Positions 15,999-26,006 of a stretch of DNA of 64,000 bases are shown here, piece after piece. The stretch comes from Salinibacillus xinjiangensis. GTDB lineage: Bacteria; Bacillota; Bacilli; Bacillales; Alkalibacillaceae. Location: NCBI RefSeq assembly GCF_009649735.1, contig NZ_WJNH01000009.1, positions 164,217 through 228,216 on the forward strand, in the 5' to 3' direction. A program made the translations under genes and the position numbers. The notes under the pieces were generated by a model, which was given only the letters and a program-made list of their open reading frames with translations, had not been told where the DNA came from and made no database searches. The stretch's first letter is position 1; the number at the start of each line of letters is the position of its first letter.

Positions 15999-17537
15999 AT
16001 GGGAGATTATGCTCTTCAGATGAAAGGAATCACGAAGGAGTTTCCAGGGGTTCGTGCCTTAGATAACGTGACATTCTCTGTGCACAAAGGTGAAATTCAT
16101 GCGTTGTGCGGAGAAAATGGTGCCGGAAAGTCAACTTTGATGAAGGTTTTAAGTGGGGTTCATCCCTATGGTTCCTATACTGGGGATATTTACGTTGATG
16201 GTAAAAAAGTAGAATTTCGTACAATTAAAGAGTCTCAAAAAGTTGGAATATCGATTATATACCAGGAACTTGCACTGATAGAAGAAATGTCAGTGGCCGA
16301 AAACTTATTTTTAAGTCATGACTTAATGAAACGAAAAGTAATAGATTACAATCAGCTTTATGCTGAATCAAAAAAGTGGTTGAACTATATTGGGTTGGAT
16401 ATTGACCCAAGAACTAAAGTTGGAAAACTATCTGTTGGAAAACAACAGTTAATTGAGATAGCAAAATCGTTAACCAAGAAAACGGATATTTTGATTTTAG
16501 ATGAGCCCACAGCAGCCCTTACAGAATCTGATGTGGAAGTGCTCATGGATATTTTAAAAGATTTAAAATCTAAAGGAGTTACTTGTATCTATATTTCTCA
16601 TAAACTTGGTGAGGTTATGGAGTTAGCTGATCACGTTACGGTGTTACGAGATGGTCAAACCATTAGTACGGACCCAATTGGAGAGCTCTCTGAGGAAAAA
16701 ATTGTGACCAAAATGGTTGGTCGTGAGCTGACCGAGCTTTTCCCATATGAGCCTCGTCAAATAGGCGATAATATTTTGGAAGTGAAAAACTATTCGGTAA
16801 TAGACTCTCAAACTGGAAAGAAAGTCATTGATAATGCAGCATTTAACCTCAGAAAAGGTGAAATTCTAGGTATCTCAGGATTAATGGGGGCCGGAAGAAC
16901 GGAGCTATTTACAAGTATCTTTGGCGGCTACGAGGGTAAGAAGGAAGGAACAGTGTTACTAGAAGGAAAAGAATTAAAAGTAAAAAAACCGAGTGATGCA
17001 ATTAATGCAGGAATAGCGTATGTTTCGGAGGATAGAAAACGTTTCGGTTTAGTGTTGGGCATGGATATTAAGCAAAATACAACCATGGCCGCCTTAAACA
17101 AAGTGATGAAATTTAAGTTGATTGATCACAACTTAGAGTTACAAAAATCAGAAGAAATCACGAAAAAAATGAAACTGAAAGCACCAAATTTAGAAACAGC
17201 AGTTAGACAGTTAAGTGGGGGTAACCAGCAAAAGGTTGTCTTAAGCAAATGGATTTTAAACAATCCTAAAGTGTTAATTCTGGATGAACCAACACGTGGT
17301 ATTGATGTCGGAGCCAAATATGAGATATATAAAATCATTAATGAATTAGCTGAAGAGGGAGTAGGAATTGTAATAATCTCCTCTGAACTTCCTGAAGTAC
17401 TTGGGATGTCGGACCGTGTAGTGGTCATGTCTGAAGGTACTGTAGCAGGACAGTTTGATCGAAAAAAGGCTACGCAAGAAAAGATTATGGCGCTTGCAAC
17501 AGGAGGGAAAAAAGATGCAAAGTCAACAGTCCACTAG
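15999..17537 (+). CDS. xylG: D-xylose ABC transporter ATP-binding protein
   Basis: The 512-residue protein has two fused ABC domains, as in sugar importers of the Rbs/Xyl/Mgl class. The first has Walker A (CGENGAGKSTL), signature LSVGKQQLIEIAKSL and Walker B (ILILDEPTAAL). The second has the usual degenerate Walker A (GLMGAGRTEL) with signature LSGGNQQKVVLSKW. The RBS is AAGGGGGG. It overlaps the xylH start by 23 bp, so translation is coupled. It energises xylose uptake with XylFH. Confidence 0.93.
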   Translation: MGDYALQMKGITKEFPGVRALDNVTFSVHKGEIHALCGENGAGKSTLMKVLSGVHPYGSYTGDIYVDGKKVEFRTIKESQKVGISIIYQELALIEEMSVAENLFLSHDLMKRKVIDYNQLYAESKKWLNYIGLDIDPRTKVGKLSVGKQQLIEIAKSLTKKTDILILDEPTAALTESDVEVLMDILKDLKSKGVTCIYISHKLGEVMELADHVTVLRDGQTISTDPIGELSEEKIVTKMVGRELTELFPYEPRQIGDNILEVKNYSVIDSQTGKKVIDNAAFNLRKGEILGISGLMGAGRTELFTSIFGGYEGKKEGTVLLEGKELKVKKPSDAINAGIAYVSEDRKRFGLVLGMDIKQNTTMAALNKVMKFKLIDHNLELQKSEEITKKMKLKAPNLETAVRQLSGGNQQKVVLSKWILNNPKVLILDEPTRGIDVGAKYEIYKIINELAEEGVGIVIISSELPEVLGMSDRVVVMSEGTVAGQFDRKKATQEKIMALATGGKKDAKSTVH

Positions 17538-18690
17538 TTTAAATGAAAATGTGCAGGAAAAAAAGCTTAGTTTTAAGTTTGATATGCAGGCATATACACT
17601 AGCCATTGCGCTTGTGTTAATTGCTATTATCTTTAGTATTTTTACAGACGGTGAATTCCTATCATCTCGAAACCTTTCAAACTTATTCAACCAAATGTCT
17701 GTTATTGCGGTATTGGCTATTGGAATGACATTAATCATTGTTGCAGGCCATATTGATTTATCCGTAGGTTCTTTAGTTGGGTTAACAGGAGGTATTGCAG
17801 CCATTTTACAGGTCTGGTATGGATGGGACACTTTATCAGTATTCCTTGTCACCATAATTGTTGGTGCCCTACTTGGTTTGTGGCAGGGTTGGTGGGTAGC
17901 TTACCGTGGCGTTCCTGCCTTTATTGTAACACTTGGCGGAATGTTAATTTTCCGCGGTATCTTAGTCGGAATTAGCCAAGGTCAAACAGTTGCACCTCTA
18001 GAGGGTGGATTTAAACAGTTAGGAAACAGCTATCTACCATATTCAATTGGTTACATTCTGGCGATAATAGGGATCGTTTTATTGATTTTCTTCACAATTA
18101 AGAACCGCTCAAAACGAGCAAATCTCGGTTTAGCCTTAACACCAGGATTTATTGATTACGGAAAAATAGCAGTGTACTCCATCTTTACAATGGGAATTGT
18201 GTACATGCTAAACCGTTACCTTGGAATTCCAACTCCAATGCTAATCGTTGTTGGACTAGCTGCTTTATTTATCTTTATTTCCTCAAAAACAGCCTTTGGG
18301 CGTTCAGTCTATGCGATTGGTGGTAATGAAGAGGCTGCAGCACTCTCTGGTATCAATATTAAGCGTAACGTGCTATGGGTATTTATCTTGATGGGTGCCT
18401 TAGCAGCAGTAGCTAGTTTAATCTTAACCAGCCGTTTAAATGCGGCAACAGTTGGTGCTGGTGAAATGTATGAGCTTGATGCTATTGCTGCCTGTGTTAT
18501 CGGTGGTACAAGTCTTATGGGTGGTAAAGGTAAAATTGTTGGTGCTCTTATTGGTGCCCTCATTATGGCAAGTATCGATAACGGCATGAGCATGATGAAC
18601 ATTGAGACATTCTGGCAATTTATTGTTAAAGGTTTAATTTTAATTTTAGCTGTATGGCTAGACATCTCTAGTAAAAAGCGTGCAGCATAA
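17515..18690 (+). CDS. xylH: D-xylose ABC transporter permease
   Basis: The ATG at 17515 is chosen because AGGAGGG lies 8 nt upstream inside xylG; an open frame continues further up without an RBS. The 391-residue product has about ten membrane helices and the BPD_transp_2 signature (AGHIDLSVGSLVGLTGGIAA near helix 2; GALIGALIMASIDNGMSMM near the end). It forms the membrane channel for xylose with two XylG domains. Confidence 0.92.
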   Translation: MQSQQSTSLNENVQEKKLSFKFDMQAYTLAIALVLIAIIFSIFTDGEFLSSRNLSNLFNQMSVIAVLAIGMTLIIVAGHIDLSVGSLVGLTGGIAAILQVWYGWDTLSVFLVTIIVGALLGLWQGWWVAYRGVPAFIVTLGGMLIFRGILVGISQGQTVAPLEGGFKQLGNSYLPYSIGYILAIIGIVLLIFFTIKNRSKRANLGLALTPGFIDYGKIAVYSIFTMGIVYMLNRYLGIPTPMLIVVGLAALFIFISSKTAFGRSVYAIGGNEEAAALSGINIKRNVLWVFILMGALAAVASLILTSRLNAATVGAGEMYELDAIAACVIGGTSLMGGKGKIVGALIGALIMASIDNGMSMMNIETFWQFIVKGLILILAVWLDISSKKRAA

Positions 18691-18728
18691 ACACTTGATA
18701 AACACAACAATCTAGGAGGAAATAAACT

Positions 18729-20051
18729 ATGGCATACTTTGAAAATATTAAACCAGTAAAATTTGAAGGCGCAAACTCTAGTAATCCATTTTCATTTAAA
18801 TTCTATAATCCAGAAGAAAAAGTCGGAAACAAAACAATGGAAGAACATCTTCGTTTCGCAGTTTCTTACTGGCATACATTTACATTTGATGGTTCAGATC
18901 CATTTGGTTCAGGCAACATGAAACGTCCATGGGATTACCTAAAAGGAATGGATTTAGCAAAGGCGCGTGTGGAAGCAGCATTTGAATTCTTCGAAAAAAT
19001 GAATGTTCCATACTTCTGTTTCCATGATATTGACATTGCTCCAGAGGGTGATAACTTAAAGGGAACCCTAGAAAACTTAGATACAGTTGTAGACATGATT
19101 GAAGAATATATGAAAACTAGTAAGACTAAGTTACTTTGGAACACAGCGAACATGTTCACACATCCTCGATTCGTACACGGAGCAGCAACGTCAAATAATG
19201 CGGATGTGTACGCTCATGCTGCGGCGAAAGTGAAGAAGGGCTTAGAAATTGGTAAGCGCCTTGGTGGAGAGAATTATGTATTCTGGGGTGGTCGTGAAGG
19301 GTATGAAACCCTACTAAATACTGACATGAAGTTAGAGCTTGATAACCTAGGTCGTTTCTTCCATATGGCTGTGGACTATGCGAAAGAAATTGGCTTTGAT
19401 GCACAATTCTTAATTGAACCAAAGCCTCAAGAGCCTACGAAGCACCAATATGATTTTGATGTGGCAACAGGTCTAAGCTTCTTACAAAAATATGATTTAC
19501 AAGATCACTTTAAATTTAACATTGAAGCTAACCATGCTACACTAGCAGGTCATACGTTTGAGCATGAGCTAAGAACAGCTCGAATTAATGGTATGTTAGG
19601 TTCTGTGGATGCAAACCAAGGAGACACTTTACTTGGTTGGGATACAGATGAATTCCCAACAGACCTATATTCAACAACACTAGCTATGTATGAAATCTTG
19701 AAGAATGATGGATTAGGTCGAGGAGGATTAAACTTTGACGCAAAAGTGAGAAGAGGCTCCTTTGAGGCAGATGATCTTTTCCATGCACACATTGCAGGAA
19801 TGGATAGCTTTGCTGTAGGACTACGTGTTGCTCATCGTTTAATTGAGGACAAAGTGTTAGATAATTTTGTAGCTGATCGTTATGCAAGCTTTTCAGAGGG
19901 AATTGGCAAGGATATTGTTGAAGGAAAAGCTGACTTCCACTCACTTGAAAAATATGCGCTTGAATTAGGCGATATCCAACACAAGTCTGGTCGACAAGAG
20001 TTCTTAAAGGCAACCATTAATCAACATTTATTACAAGAGTTTGCAAAATAA
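18729..20051 (+). CDS. xylA: Xylose isomerase
   Basis: The 440-residue enzyme has class II xylose isomerase length and motifs: [18 protein letters not shown] at the N-terminus, the catalytic His in [12 protein letters not shown], metal ligands in [16 protein letters not shown] and [17 protein letters not shown], and the late [10 protein letters not shown]. It converts D-xylose to D-xylulose. The RBS (TAGGAGGAAA) is strong. It lies between the importer genes and xylulokinase, so uptake and catabolism share one operon. Confidence 0.97.
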   Translation: MAYFENIKPVKFEGANSSNPFSFKFYNPEEKVGNKTMEEHLRFAVSYWHTFTFDGSDPFGSGNMKRPWDYLKGMDLAKARVEAAFEFFEKMNVPYFCFHDIDIAPEGDNLKGTLENLDTVVDMIEEYMKTSKTKLLWNTANMFTHPRFVHGAATSNNADVYAHAAAKVKKGLEIGKRLGGENYVFWGGREGYETLLNTDMKLELDNLGRFFHMAVDYAKEIGFDAQFLIEPKPQEPTKHQYDFDVATGLSFLQKYDLQDHFKFNIEANHATLAGHTFEHELRTARINGMLGSVDANQGDTLLGWDTDEFPTDLYSTTLAMYEILKNDGLGRGGLNFDAKVRRGSFEADDLFHAHIAGMDSFAVGLRVAHRLIEDKVLDNFVADRYASFSEGIGKDIVEGKADFHSLEKYALELGDIQHKSGRQEFLKATINQHLLQEFAK

Positions 20052-20062
20052 TCATCGAGTGA

Positions 20063-20107
20063 ATGACTATGCTTGAGGCTAAGGGAGACCTGCCCTTGCA
20101 TAGTCAT
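20063..20107 (+). promoter_or_regulatory. Intercistronic hairpin xylA-xylB
   Basis: ATGACTATGC pairs with GCATAGTCAT (10 bp) around an inner AAGGG/CCCTT stem. There is no T run, so an mRNA stability or processing role is more likely than full termination. Confidence 0.6.
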
Positions 20108-20153
20108 ATCCATTTTAAGACTAAATAAATTCCACATAAAGGATGGTTCTAGC

Positions 20154-21653
20154 ATGAAATATGTAATCGGTGTTGACTTAGGAACAAGTGCAGTAAAAGT
20201 TATACTTATGAATCAACAGGGTGAAGTCTGCAAAGAAATATCAAAGTCTTACCCACTGATTCAAGAAAAATCAGGGTACAGTGAACAAGATCCTGAACAT
20301 TGGGTAGAAAAAACCACAGAAGCACTAGCGGAGCTCGTCCAAAACTTCGATGGTGATGTCAAACAAATTGAGGGAATCAGCTATTCAGGACAGATGCACG
20401 GACTAGTTTTACTAGATAAAGAAAACGAAGTCCTTCGTCAGGCCATTCTGTGGAATGATACTCGTACCACAAGACAATGTGAAGAAATTTACGAAAGAGT
20501 AGGCAGTGAAAGACTTCTGGAGATTACCAAAAACCCCGCGCTTGAAGGATTTACTTTACCAAAGATATTATGGGTTAAAGAGAATGAACCAGATCTGTTT
20601 GAAAAGGCAAGTGTGTTTGTTTTGCCTAAGGATTATTTGCGTTATTGTATGACGAATCAAATTCATATGGATTATTCGGATGCGGCTGGAACTCTTCTCT
20701 TAAATGTTGGTGAAAAGGCTTGGAGCTCGGAAATGTGCGAGTTGACTGGTGTTTCTGAGGATATTTGTCCACCTTTAGTAGCTTCTCATGAATGTGTGGG
20801 AACCATTACTGAGTCGTTTGCGGAAAAAACAGGTTTGTCTAAGGCTACGAAAGTATTTGCTGGTGGAGCTGATAATGCTTGTGGAGCGATTGGTTCCGGT
20901 ATTACTTCAAATGGAAAAACGATGTGTAGCATTGGGACTTCAGGTGTTGTTCTTTCCTATGAAGAAAAGAACAATCTTGACTTTGGTGGTAAGGTGCATT
21001 ATTTTAACCACGGAAAAGCAGATGCCTTTTATACCATGGGGGTTACATTAGCAGCAGGCTATAGCTTAACCTGGTTTAAGGACACCTTTGCTCCAAATGA
21101 AGATTTCGAAACGTTATTAGAGGATGTAAAGCATGTTCCAATTGGTGCAAATGGGTTGTTGTTTACACCTTACCTTGTAGGGGAAAGGACCCCGCACGCT
21201 GATGCGAATATTCGTGGAAGCTTTGTCGGTGTGTCAAGTAACCATGAACGTAAGGATTTTACCCGTTCTGTGTTAGAAGGCATTACCTTCTCACTTGCTG
21301 AGTCCATTGAAATCTTCCGTAACAATGGAAAAACTATAGATACCATAGTTTCTATTGGTGGCGGAGCAAAAAATGAAACATGGCTGCAAATGCAGGCTGA
21401 TATTTTTGATGCTAAAATTGTAAAGCTATCCAGTGAACAAGGACCAGGCATGGGCGCAGCGATGCTTGCGGCATATGGTGCCGGTTGGTTTAACTCCTTA
21501 GAAGAATGTGCAGATGTATTTCTTGATTCGGTGAATACCTATGAGCCAATTCGAGAAAATGTAGAAAAATACAAGTATCTATTCAAAATATATAAACAGG
21601 TTTATTCTCAAACAAAGGAGCTAAACGAAGGGCTAAAAGCCTTTCGTGTGTAA
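20154..21653 (+). CDS. xylB: Xylulokinase
   Basis: The ATG at 20154 has AAAGGATGG 7 nt upstream, and the N-terminus MKYVIGVDLGTSAVKVIL is that of the FGGY family; the upstream extension passes through the intercistronic hairpin. The 499-residue kinase shows the substrate region SYSGQMHGLVLL, WNDTRT and the catalytic aspartate in GGADNACGAIG. It phosphorylates D-xylulose to xylulose 5-phosphate for the pentose phosphate pathway. Confidence 0.95.
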   Translation: MKYVIGVDLGTSAVKVILMNQQGEVCKEISKSYPLIQEKSGYSEQDPEHWVEKTTEALAELVQNFDGDVKQIEGISYSGQMHGLVLLDKENEVLRQAILWNDTRTTRQCEEIYERVGSERLLEITKNPALEGFTLPKILWVKENEPDLFEKASVFVLPKDYLRYCMTNQIHMDYSDAAGTLLLNVGEKAWSSEMCELTGVSEDICPPLVASHECVGTITESFAEKTGLSKATKVFAGGADNACGAIGSGITSNGKTMCSIGTSGVVLSYEEKNNLDFGGKVHYFNHGKADAFYTMGVTLAAGYSLTWFKDTFAPNEDFETLLEDVKHVPIGANGLLFTPYLVGERTPHADANIRGSFVGVSSNHERKDFTRSVLEGITFSLAESIEIFRNNGKTIDTIVSIGGGAKNETWLQMQADIFDAKIVKLSSEQGPGMGAAMLAAYGAGWFNSLEECADVFLDSVNTYEPIRENVEKYKYLFKIYKQVYSQTKELNEGLKAFRV

Positions 21654-21674
21654 TAAATTAAGGAGGAACTCAAG

Positions 21675-22652
21675 ATGCCAAAAATTCGCTTTGGAATACT
21701 AAGTACAGCAGGAATCGCCCAAAGTGCTTTAATACCCGCCACTGAGCGCGCGGAAAATGCTGAAACGGTTGCGATTGCAAGCAGTAGTGGTAGAGCGGGG
21801 GAGGTTGCTGCCAAGTTTGATATTCCTAAGGTGTATGAAAGCTACGAAGCATTATTAGATGACCCTGAGATTGATGCTGTATATATTCCGTTACCTAACC
21901 ATCTACATATGGAATGGGTGAAAAAAGCAGCTGAGAAAGGGAAGCATGTCCTATCTGAAAAACCGGCTGCATTAAATGTAGCGGAAACGAAGGAATTGGT
22001 AAATGCTTGTAAGACCAATAAGGTTAAATATATGGAAGCTTTTATGTATCAGTTTCACTCTCAGCACGACCGTGTTAAAGAAATTATTGCATCAGGTGAA
22101 ATCGGTGAGGTTCAGCTAATGCGCGCAAGCTTCTCCTTTTATATGGATTACCCAGAGGAAAACATTCGAATGAATCCACTAATGGGGGGCGGCTGTCTTT
22201 ATGATATTGGCAGCTATTGCATTCACTCTATTCGCAACATTCTTGAAGATGAACCAGAAAATATATTTGTCAAATCAGAAATTGATCCTAATTTTGGTGT
22301 AGATACGACTACACTTGGTATGTTGGAAATGAAAAAGGGCGTCAAAGCTATGTTTGACTGTAGCTTTAACATGCCATTTCGTCCTCAGTATGAGGTGGTA
22401 GGAACGAAGGGCGTTATATCTGTGCCACGCGCTTATCGACCTGATAAGCATGACCATGAAGGTTTGGTTATCGTGGACAAAGAGGGGGACGTTCGCGAAG
22501 AAAGAATCGTAAAGGATCAGTATAAGGAAGAGGTTGAACATTTCGCATACGCTATATTAAATGACACCGAGCCTAGATATACAGGAGAAGATACCATTAA
22601 GAATATGCAGGTGATTGATTGGTGCTACGATTTAATTAAAATGAATGCTTAG
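21675..22652 (+). CDS. Gfo/Idh/MocA-family oxidoreductase
   Basis: The 325-residue NAD(P)-dependent enzyme has an N-terminal Rossmann fold (FGILSTAGIAQSALIPA), the catalytic lysine K96 in LSEKPAALN, and the C-terminal alpha/beta domain with MGGGCLYDIGSYCIH. It resembles the D-xylose 1-dehydrogenase / dimeric dihydrodiol dehydrogenase branch. It follows xylB by 21 bp with a good RBS (AAGGAGG) and precedes the operon terminator, so it is co-induced by xylose. A sugar dehydrogenase or reductase role on xylose or a related pentose is inferred; the exact substrate is unknown. Confidence 0.82.
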   Translation: MPKIRFGILSTAGIAQSALIPATERAENAETVAIASSSGRAGEVAAKFDIPKVYESYEALLDDPEIDAVYIPLPNHLHMEWVKKAAEKGKHVLSEKPAALNVAETKELVNACKTNKVKYMEAFMYQFHSQHDRVKEIIASGEIGEVQLMRASFSFYMDYPEENIRMNPLMGGGCLYDIGSYCIHSIRNILEDEPENIFVKSEIDPNFGVDTTTLGMLEMKKGVKAMFDCSFNMPFRPQYEVVGTKGVISVPRAYRPDKHDHEGLVIVDKEGDVREERIVKDQYKEEVEHFAYAILNDTEPRYTGEDTIKNMQVIDWCYDLIKMNA

Positions 22653-22660
22653 CCATTTTA

Positions 22661-22697
22661 AGATGACTGTCAACAGTTGGGTGGTTGACAGTCATCT
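22661..22697 (+). terminator. Terminator-like hairpin at the end of the xyl operon
   Basis: AGATGACTGTCAAC pairs perfectly with GTTGACAGTCATCT (14 bp, 9-nt loop), 8 bp after the stop. The following T run is poor (GCTAATTTTC). It lies between convergent genes. Confidence 0.7.
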
Positions 22698-22712
22698 GCT
22701 AATTTTCTCACC

Positions 22713-23696
22713 TTACTCAGACCCATCATCTCCCTTGTTCTTATCAGTTTGCCACGTTTGTTTATCATCTGATTCAATTATGCCTAACACAACATCATCA
22801 ATATCAGGCAGCCCTAATACTTTATCACGAACACGGAATTTAATATCATCAGCCTCAGCTAGGGAGAGCCCCTTTTTTAGTTCAATATATGCCTCCACAT
22901 GGTATTGGCGTCCTTCCTGAACAACTCTCATTTTGCTAATATCTACAACTGCCTTGTCGTTGAAAATGGTTTCGACTACCTTTTCTTCTACCCTTGCTGG
23001 CGCTGCAACACCAATGAGTCCAATGGTGTTGTCGTAACCAATTTTTAATGCAATGCCAATCAGTAGGACTCCGATTAACATTGTACCGATTCCGTCCCAA
23101 AAATATTGTCCTGTTACGTGTGATACCAACACAAATATGAGAGCTATTAAAGAGCCGAATGTAGCTACAAGATCCTCATAAAATACAAGTCGTGTAGGTG
23201 GGGCGGCGTAGCCAATATTTTTAAATGATTCAGGGATAATTTGCATACCTGTAGCAGAGGAGCGGGACTCATGGGCAATTTCTTTCATCGTTTTGATGAG
23301 TATATAACCATCAACGATAATGGATACGATTAATACACCTACGTTTAACCACAGGTTTGTGGATGCTTCAGGATGTTGAATGACTTCCCATCCTTTATGA
23401 ATCGTTTCATAAGCCATGATAGATATTACAATTACGGCAACTAAAACGAAAAGGTTCACAACACGCCCGAACCCAGTTGGAAAACGTTTGGTAGGTTCTT
23501 TCTCGGCCAGTGCACTCCCGAAATAAACGAATCCTTGGTTTACCGCATCAGCAATGGAATGTATGGTGGTAGCAAACATGGCACCACTTCCACTGATGGC
23601 TGCAGCTATCCCTTTGATTATAGCTAACAATGTATTTCCTAAGGCAGCGATACCAGATGATTTATTACCCTTTTTTAAAAGTTGAATAAAGCCCAT
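22713..23696 (-). CDS. Cation diffusion facilitator family transporter
   Basis: The 327-residue CDF protein has about six membrane helices (residues 14-220) and a cytoplasmic ferredoxin-like domain (about 230-305). Metal-site motifs are HSIADAVNQ in helix 2 (HxxxD) and YEDLVATFG in helix 5, where the usual HxxxD histidine is replaced by Glu. It probably exports Zn, Mn or Fe by proton exchange. The altered helix-5 site makes the metal uncertain. The gene stands alone, convergent with the xyl operon. Confidence 0.85.
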   Translation of the reverse strand: MGFIQLLKKGNKSSGIAALGNTLLAIIKGIAAAISGSGAMFATTIHSIADAVNQGFVYFGSALAEKEPTKRFPTGFGRVVNLFVLVAVIVISIMAYETIHKGWEVIQHPEASTNLWLNVGVLIVSIIVDGYILIKTMKEIAHESRSSATGMQIIPESFKNIGYAAPPTRLVFYEDLVATFGSLIALIFVLVSHVTGQYFWDGIGTMLIGVLLIGIALKIGYDNTIGLIGVAAPARVEEKVVETIFNDKAVVDISKMRVVQEGRQYHVEAYIELKKGLSLAEADDIKFRVRDKVLGLPDIDDVVLGIIESDDKQTWQTDKNKGDDGSE

Positions 23697-23841
23697 TGAA
23701 CTGCCACCTTTCCAGTTTGATATCTCTACGTATTATGGACTAAAATCGCTTAAAAAATGTAAGGTAGTCTTAAGGGTTTAAAATCTGAAAATTAGAATAA
23801 GTATAGAAGATATGTTAAAATATACCTAAAGGGGTGATGAG

Positions 23842-24030
23842 GTGCTCTGGTTATACATTCTAATTCCGCTTACTGTTGTATTTGTTGTAGCGATGATTTT
23901 TGATCGTAAGCATAAGGTGAAAGATCCTGGGAAATTAAAGAAGCAAAATAATCATAGTCGTAATCGTGCTATAAGTGATACAGAATCGTACATTCGAAGT
24001 AACCATTTCGGCGGTGGTGGCAATCAATAA
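23842..24030 (+). CDS. Small single-helix membrane protein, unknown
   Basis: It has a GTG start with AAAGGGG at good spacing. The 62-residue product has one N-terminal helix (residues 2-20), a basic segment and a Gly/Asn-rich end. No family is recognised. RBS quality and a clear TM segment support it as a gene. Confidence 0.55.
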   Translation: MLWLYILIPLTVVFVVAMIFDRKHKVKDPGKLKKQNNHSRNRAISDTESYIRSNHFGGGGNQ

Positions 24031-24080
24031 AAAGTGGCATGCGTTTTTACTTTCAGAAAACAAATGCCTCTCTTTTGTTT

Positions 24081-24251
24081 TTAGGTCCTTTTTTTATTAG
24101 AAAGATAAGCTAATAAAGTATGTAAAACAAATCCAACTCCTAAACCAATAAAAAGGCCTGCAGCCGTATTGCCAAATGCAAAACCTACCCCTATTCCAAG
24201 AAACATACATCCTGGAATGACCATGTTGTTCTTCATGTCCACCAATTTCAT
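24081..24251 (-). CDS. Small glycine-rich two-helix membrane protein
   Basis: This 56-residue gene is easily missed. The ATG follows a strong AAGGGGGAATG context, and the product has two helices rich in Gly/Phe (GVGFAFGNTAAGLFIGLGVGF) followed by a basic tail NKKRT. It resembles the glycine-zipper hairpins of small Bacillus membrane proteins. It lies downstream of the yxlG-like gene on the same strand but beyond that operon's terminator. Function is unknown. Confidence 0.6.
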   Translation of the reverse strand: MKLVDMKNNMVIPGCMFLGIGVGFAFGNTAAGLFIGLGVGFVLHTLLAYLSNKKRT

Positions 24252-24303
24252 TCCCCCTTGAGTGATCTATTTAATTATATTCAAAAAAACAAGTCCAGAT
24301 ACA

Positions 24304-24328
24304 CAAAAGGCGCACGATGCGCCTTTTT
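24304..24328 (-). terminator. Terminator of the yxlEFG-like operon
   Basis: AAAAGGCGC pairs with GCGCCTTTT across 5 nt (A and T runs on both sides), overlapping the stop codon of the last gene. Confidence 0.8.
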
Positions 24329-25097
24329 ACATTTCCTTATTCTTTAAAACGGTAACAGCTGAAAACAGAAGAATGACGATTAAAAACAACGTTGTCGCAA
24401 GCGTTCCCCATAAATCTCCTGTGACATTTCCAGTATGGATATACCCATTCAAATAAGAGGATAAATGCCCTGGGCTCCAAGTTAGGTAGTGGCCAAATAT
24501 ACTGGTGATGATGTTTACTAAAATAATGAATAAAAGGGAGACAAACAGTACCATTCCTGGTCGTTTAAACCATGTATTTACAAAAACACTGATAGTGATA
24601 AAGAACAATATATAAATGCTATAGATAAGAAAGGTTCCTATGAATGTGCCGAATGAAACGTCTCCATAAAGAATATTGGCATAATACCAGCCTGCTAATA
24701 ATCCGATAAATAAAGAGGTTAGGATTAATGTGGATAATGCTGCCCACTTTGCAGTGACATAATTTGAGTATTTCACTGGCTTAGATAGAACGAGTTCGTA
24801 TACGCCACTTTTTAGTTCGCCAGCTATTAACCCCATAGACACAAGGGCGATGATGAGAATTCCCATGGTTCCATATTCACCTATACTCATAAAAAAGGCT
24901 TGTTCAGGTGCAGGAGTAGGGATGTTGACCTGGGCTCCTTCTGGCATTCCTCCGACTGATTCAATGATTTTGGGTAAATAATAGGTAGTAATTAAATCCA
25001 TAATTCCAAAGATGAGGAAGACAATCGGTACCCAAATCCATTTGACATTACGGACGTATTCCACCATCTCTTTTTTGAAAATCACACTCCACTGCAT
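24327..25097 (-). CDS. yxlG: ABC-2 permease, YxlG-like
   Basis: The 256-residue product has six membrane helices in the ABC-2 permease pattern. The N-terminus is QWSVIFKKEMVEYVRNVKW, with GELKSGVYELVLSKPVKYSNYV between helices 2 and 3. The start overlaps the end of the ATPase gene by one base. With the two upstream genes it matches the B. subtilis yxlE-yxlF-yxlG order in both size and type. It probably exports an unknown substrate or senses envelope stress. The symbol is given by analogy. Confidence 0.75.
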   Translation of the reverse strand: MQWSVIFKKEMVEYVRNVKWIWVPIVFLIFGIMDLITTYYLPKIIESVGGMPEGAQVNIPTPAPEQAFFMSIGEYGTMGILIIALVSMGLIAGELKSGVYELVLSKPVKYSNYVTAKWAALSTLILTSLFIGLLAGWYYANILYGDVSFGTFIGTFLIYSIYILFFITISVFVNTWFKRPGMVLFVSLLFIILVNIITSIFGHYLTWSPGHLSSYLNGYIHTGNVTGDLWGTLATTLFLIVILLFSAVTVLKNKEM

Positions 25098-26005
25098 TAT
25101 TTACTCACCACCTTCATAAATAAATCCTCTAATGTCGTTTTGGCTACCTCGTATTTAGTCAGTGGTAAATCTTTGGCTGTGACATATTGTAAAAGTTCTT
25201 TTCTGGTAGCATCTTCATCTGACGTGATAATATTGACTGAACGGTTGTGGACGTCCACATGTTCAACTGTTGAAAGCTTTTCTAAATCTTCCTTAAGAGA
25301 ATCAGGATTATCGGAAAAGGTTAGCTCAATTTTACCTGTTTGGTGGAGGTTGTTCAGTTGATCTAATGAACCTTGTTCTACTAGTTCCCCACGGTGAAGT
25401 AACAAAAGCTCATCACTAACTTCTTCAGCATCATTTAGGATATGGGTAGAAAACAGGATTGTCGCGTCCTTCTTGAGTTCGTTCATTAGGTTTAAAACCT
25501 CACGACGACCAATCGGGTCAAGCGCTGACACTGGTTCATCAAGCATGATAAGCTTGGGCTTATTCATCAAAGCTTGGGCGATTCCTAATCGTTGCCGCAT
25601 TCCTCCTGAGTATTTTCCAATTCGTTGTTTCTTGGCATCCCCAATGCCAACGCGGTCCATGAGCTGGGAGGCTCGTTCAGTCGCTTCTGACTTCGATAAA
25701 TACGATAATTGCCCAACATAAATTAAAAATTCCATGCCAGTCATCCAATTATGGAATACGGGAAACTGAGGTAAATACCCAACATAATTTCGTATATCTG
25801 TGGAGAGGGATTGTTCATCAAACGTAATATTACCTTCCGTTGGCCGAGTAAAACCAGCAAGGAGACGAAGGGTAGTTGTTTTTCCTGCTCCATTGGGGCC
25901 GAGTAGGGCCACACATTTACCAGGCTCTAATTGAAACGTTAAATCCTTCACGACTTGTTTTCCATCAAAGGCTTTGGAAAGTCCGTTAACTGCGATTAAG
26001 GACAT
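25097..26005 (-). CDS. yxlF: ABC transporter ATPase, YxlF-like
   Basis: The start at 26005 follows GGAGGC located in the end of the preceding gene. The 302-residue product shows Walker A (GPNGAGKTT), signature YSGGMRQRLGIAQAL, Walker B (LIMLDEP) and a C-terminal accessory domain (about residues 215-300) ending TTLEDLFMKVVSK. It is translationally linked to both neighbours. Confidence 0.85.
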   Translation of the reverse strand: MSLIAVNGLSKAFDGKQVVKDLTFQLEPGKCVALLGPNGAGKTTTLRLLAGFTRPTEGNITFDEQSLSTDIRNYVGYLPQFPVFHNWMTGMEFLIYVGQLSYLSKSEATERASQLMDRVGIGDAKKQRIGKYSGGMRQRLGIAQALMNKPKLIMLDEPVSALDPIGRREVLNLMNELKKDATILFSTHILNDAEEVSDELLLLHRGELVEQGSLDQLNNLHQTGKIELTFSDNPDSLKEDLEKLSTVEHVDVHNRSVNIITSDEDATRKELLQYVTAKDLPLTKYEVAKTTLEDLFMKVVSK

Positions 26006-26006
26006 T

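Noticed and set aside
20073..20153. Earlier start for xylB
   Set aside because: The 27-codon extension is translated from the intercistronic hairpin, has no RBS and is absent from the kinase family.
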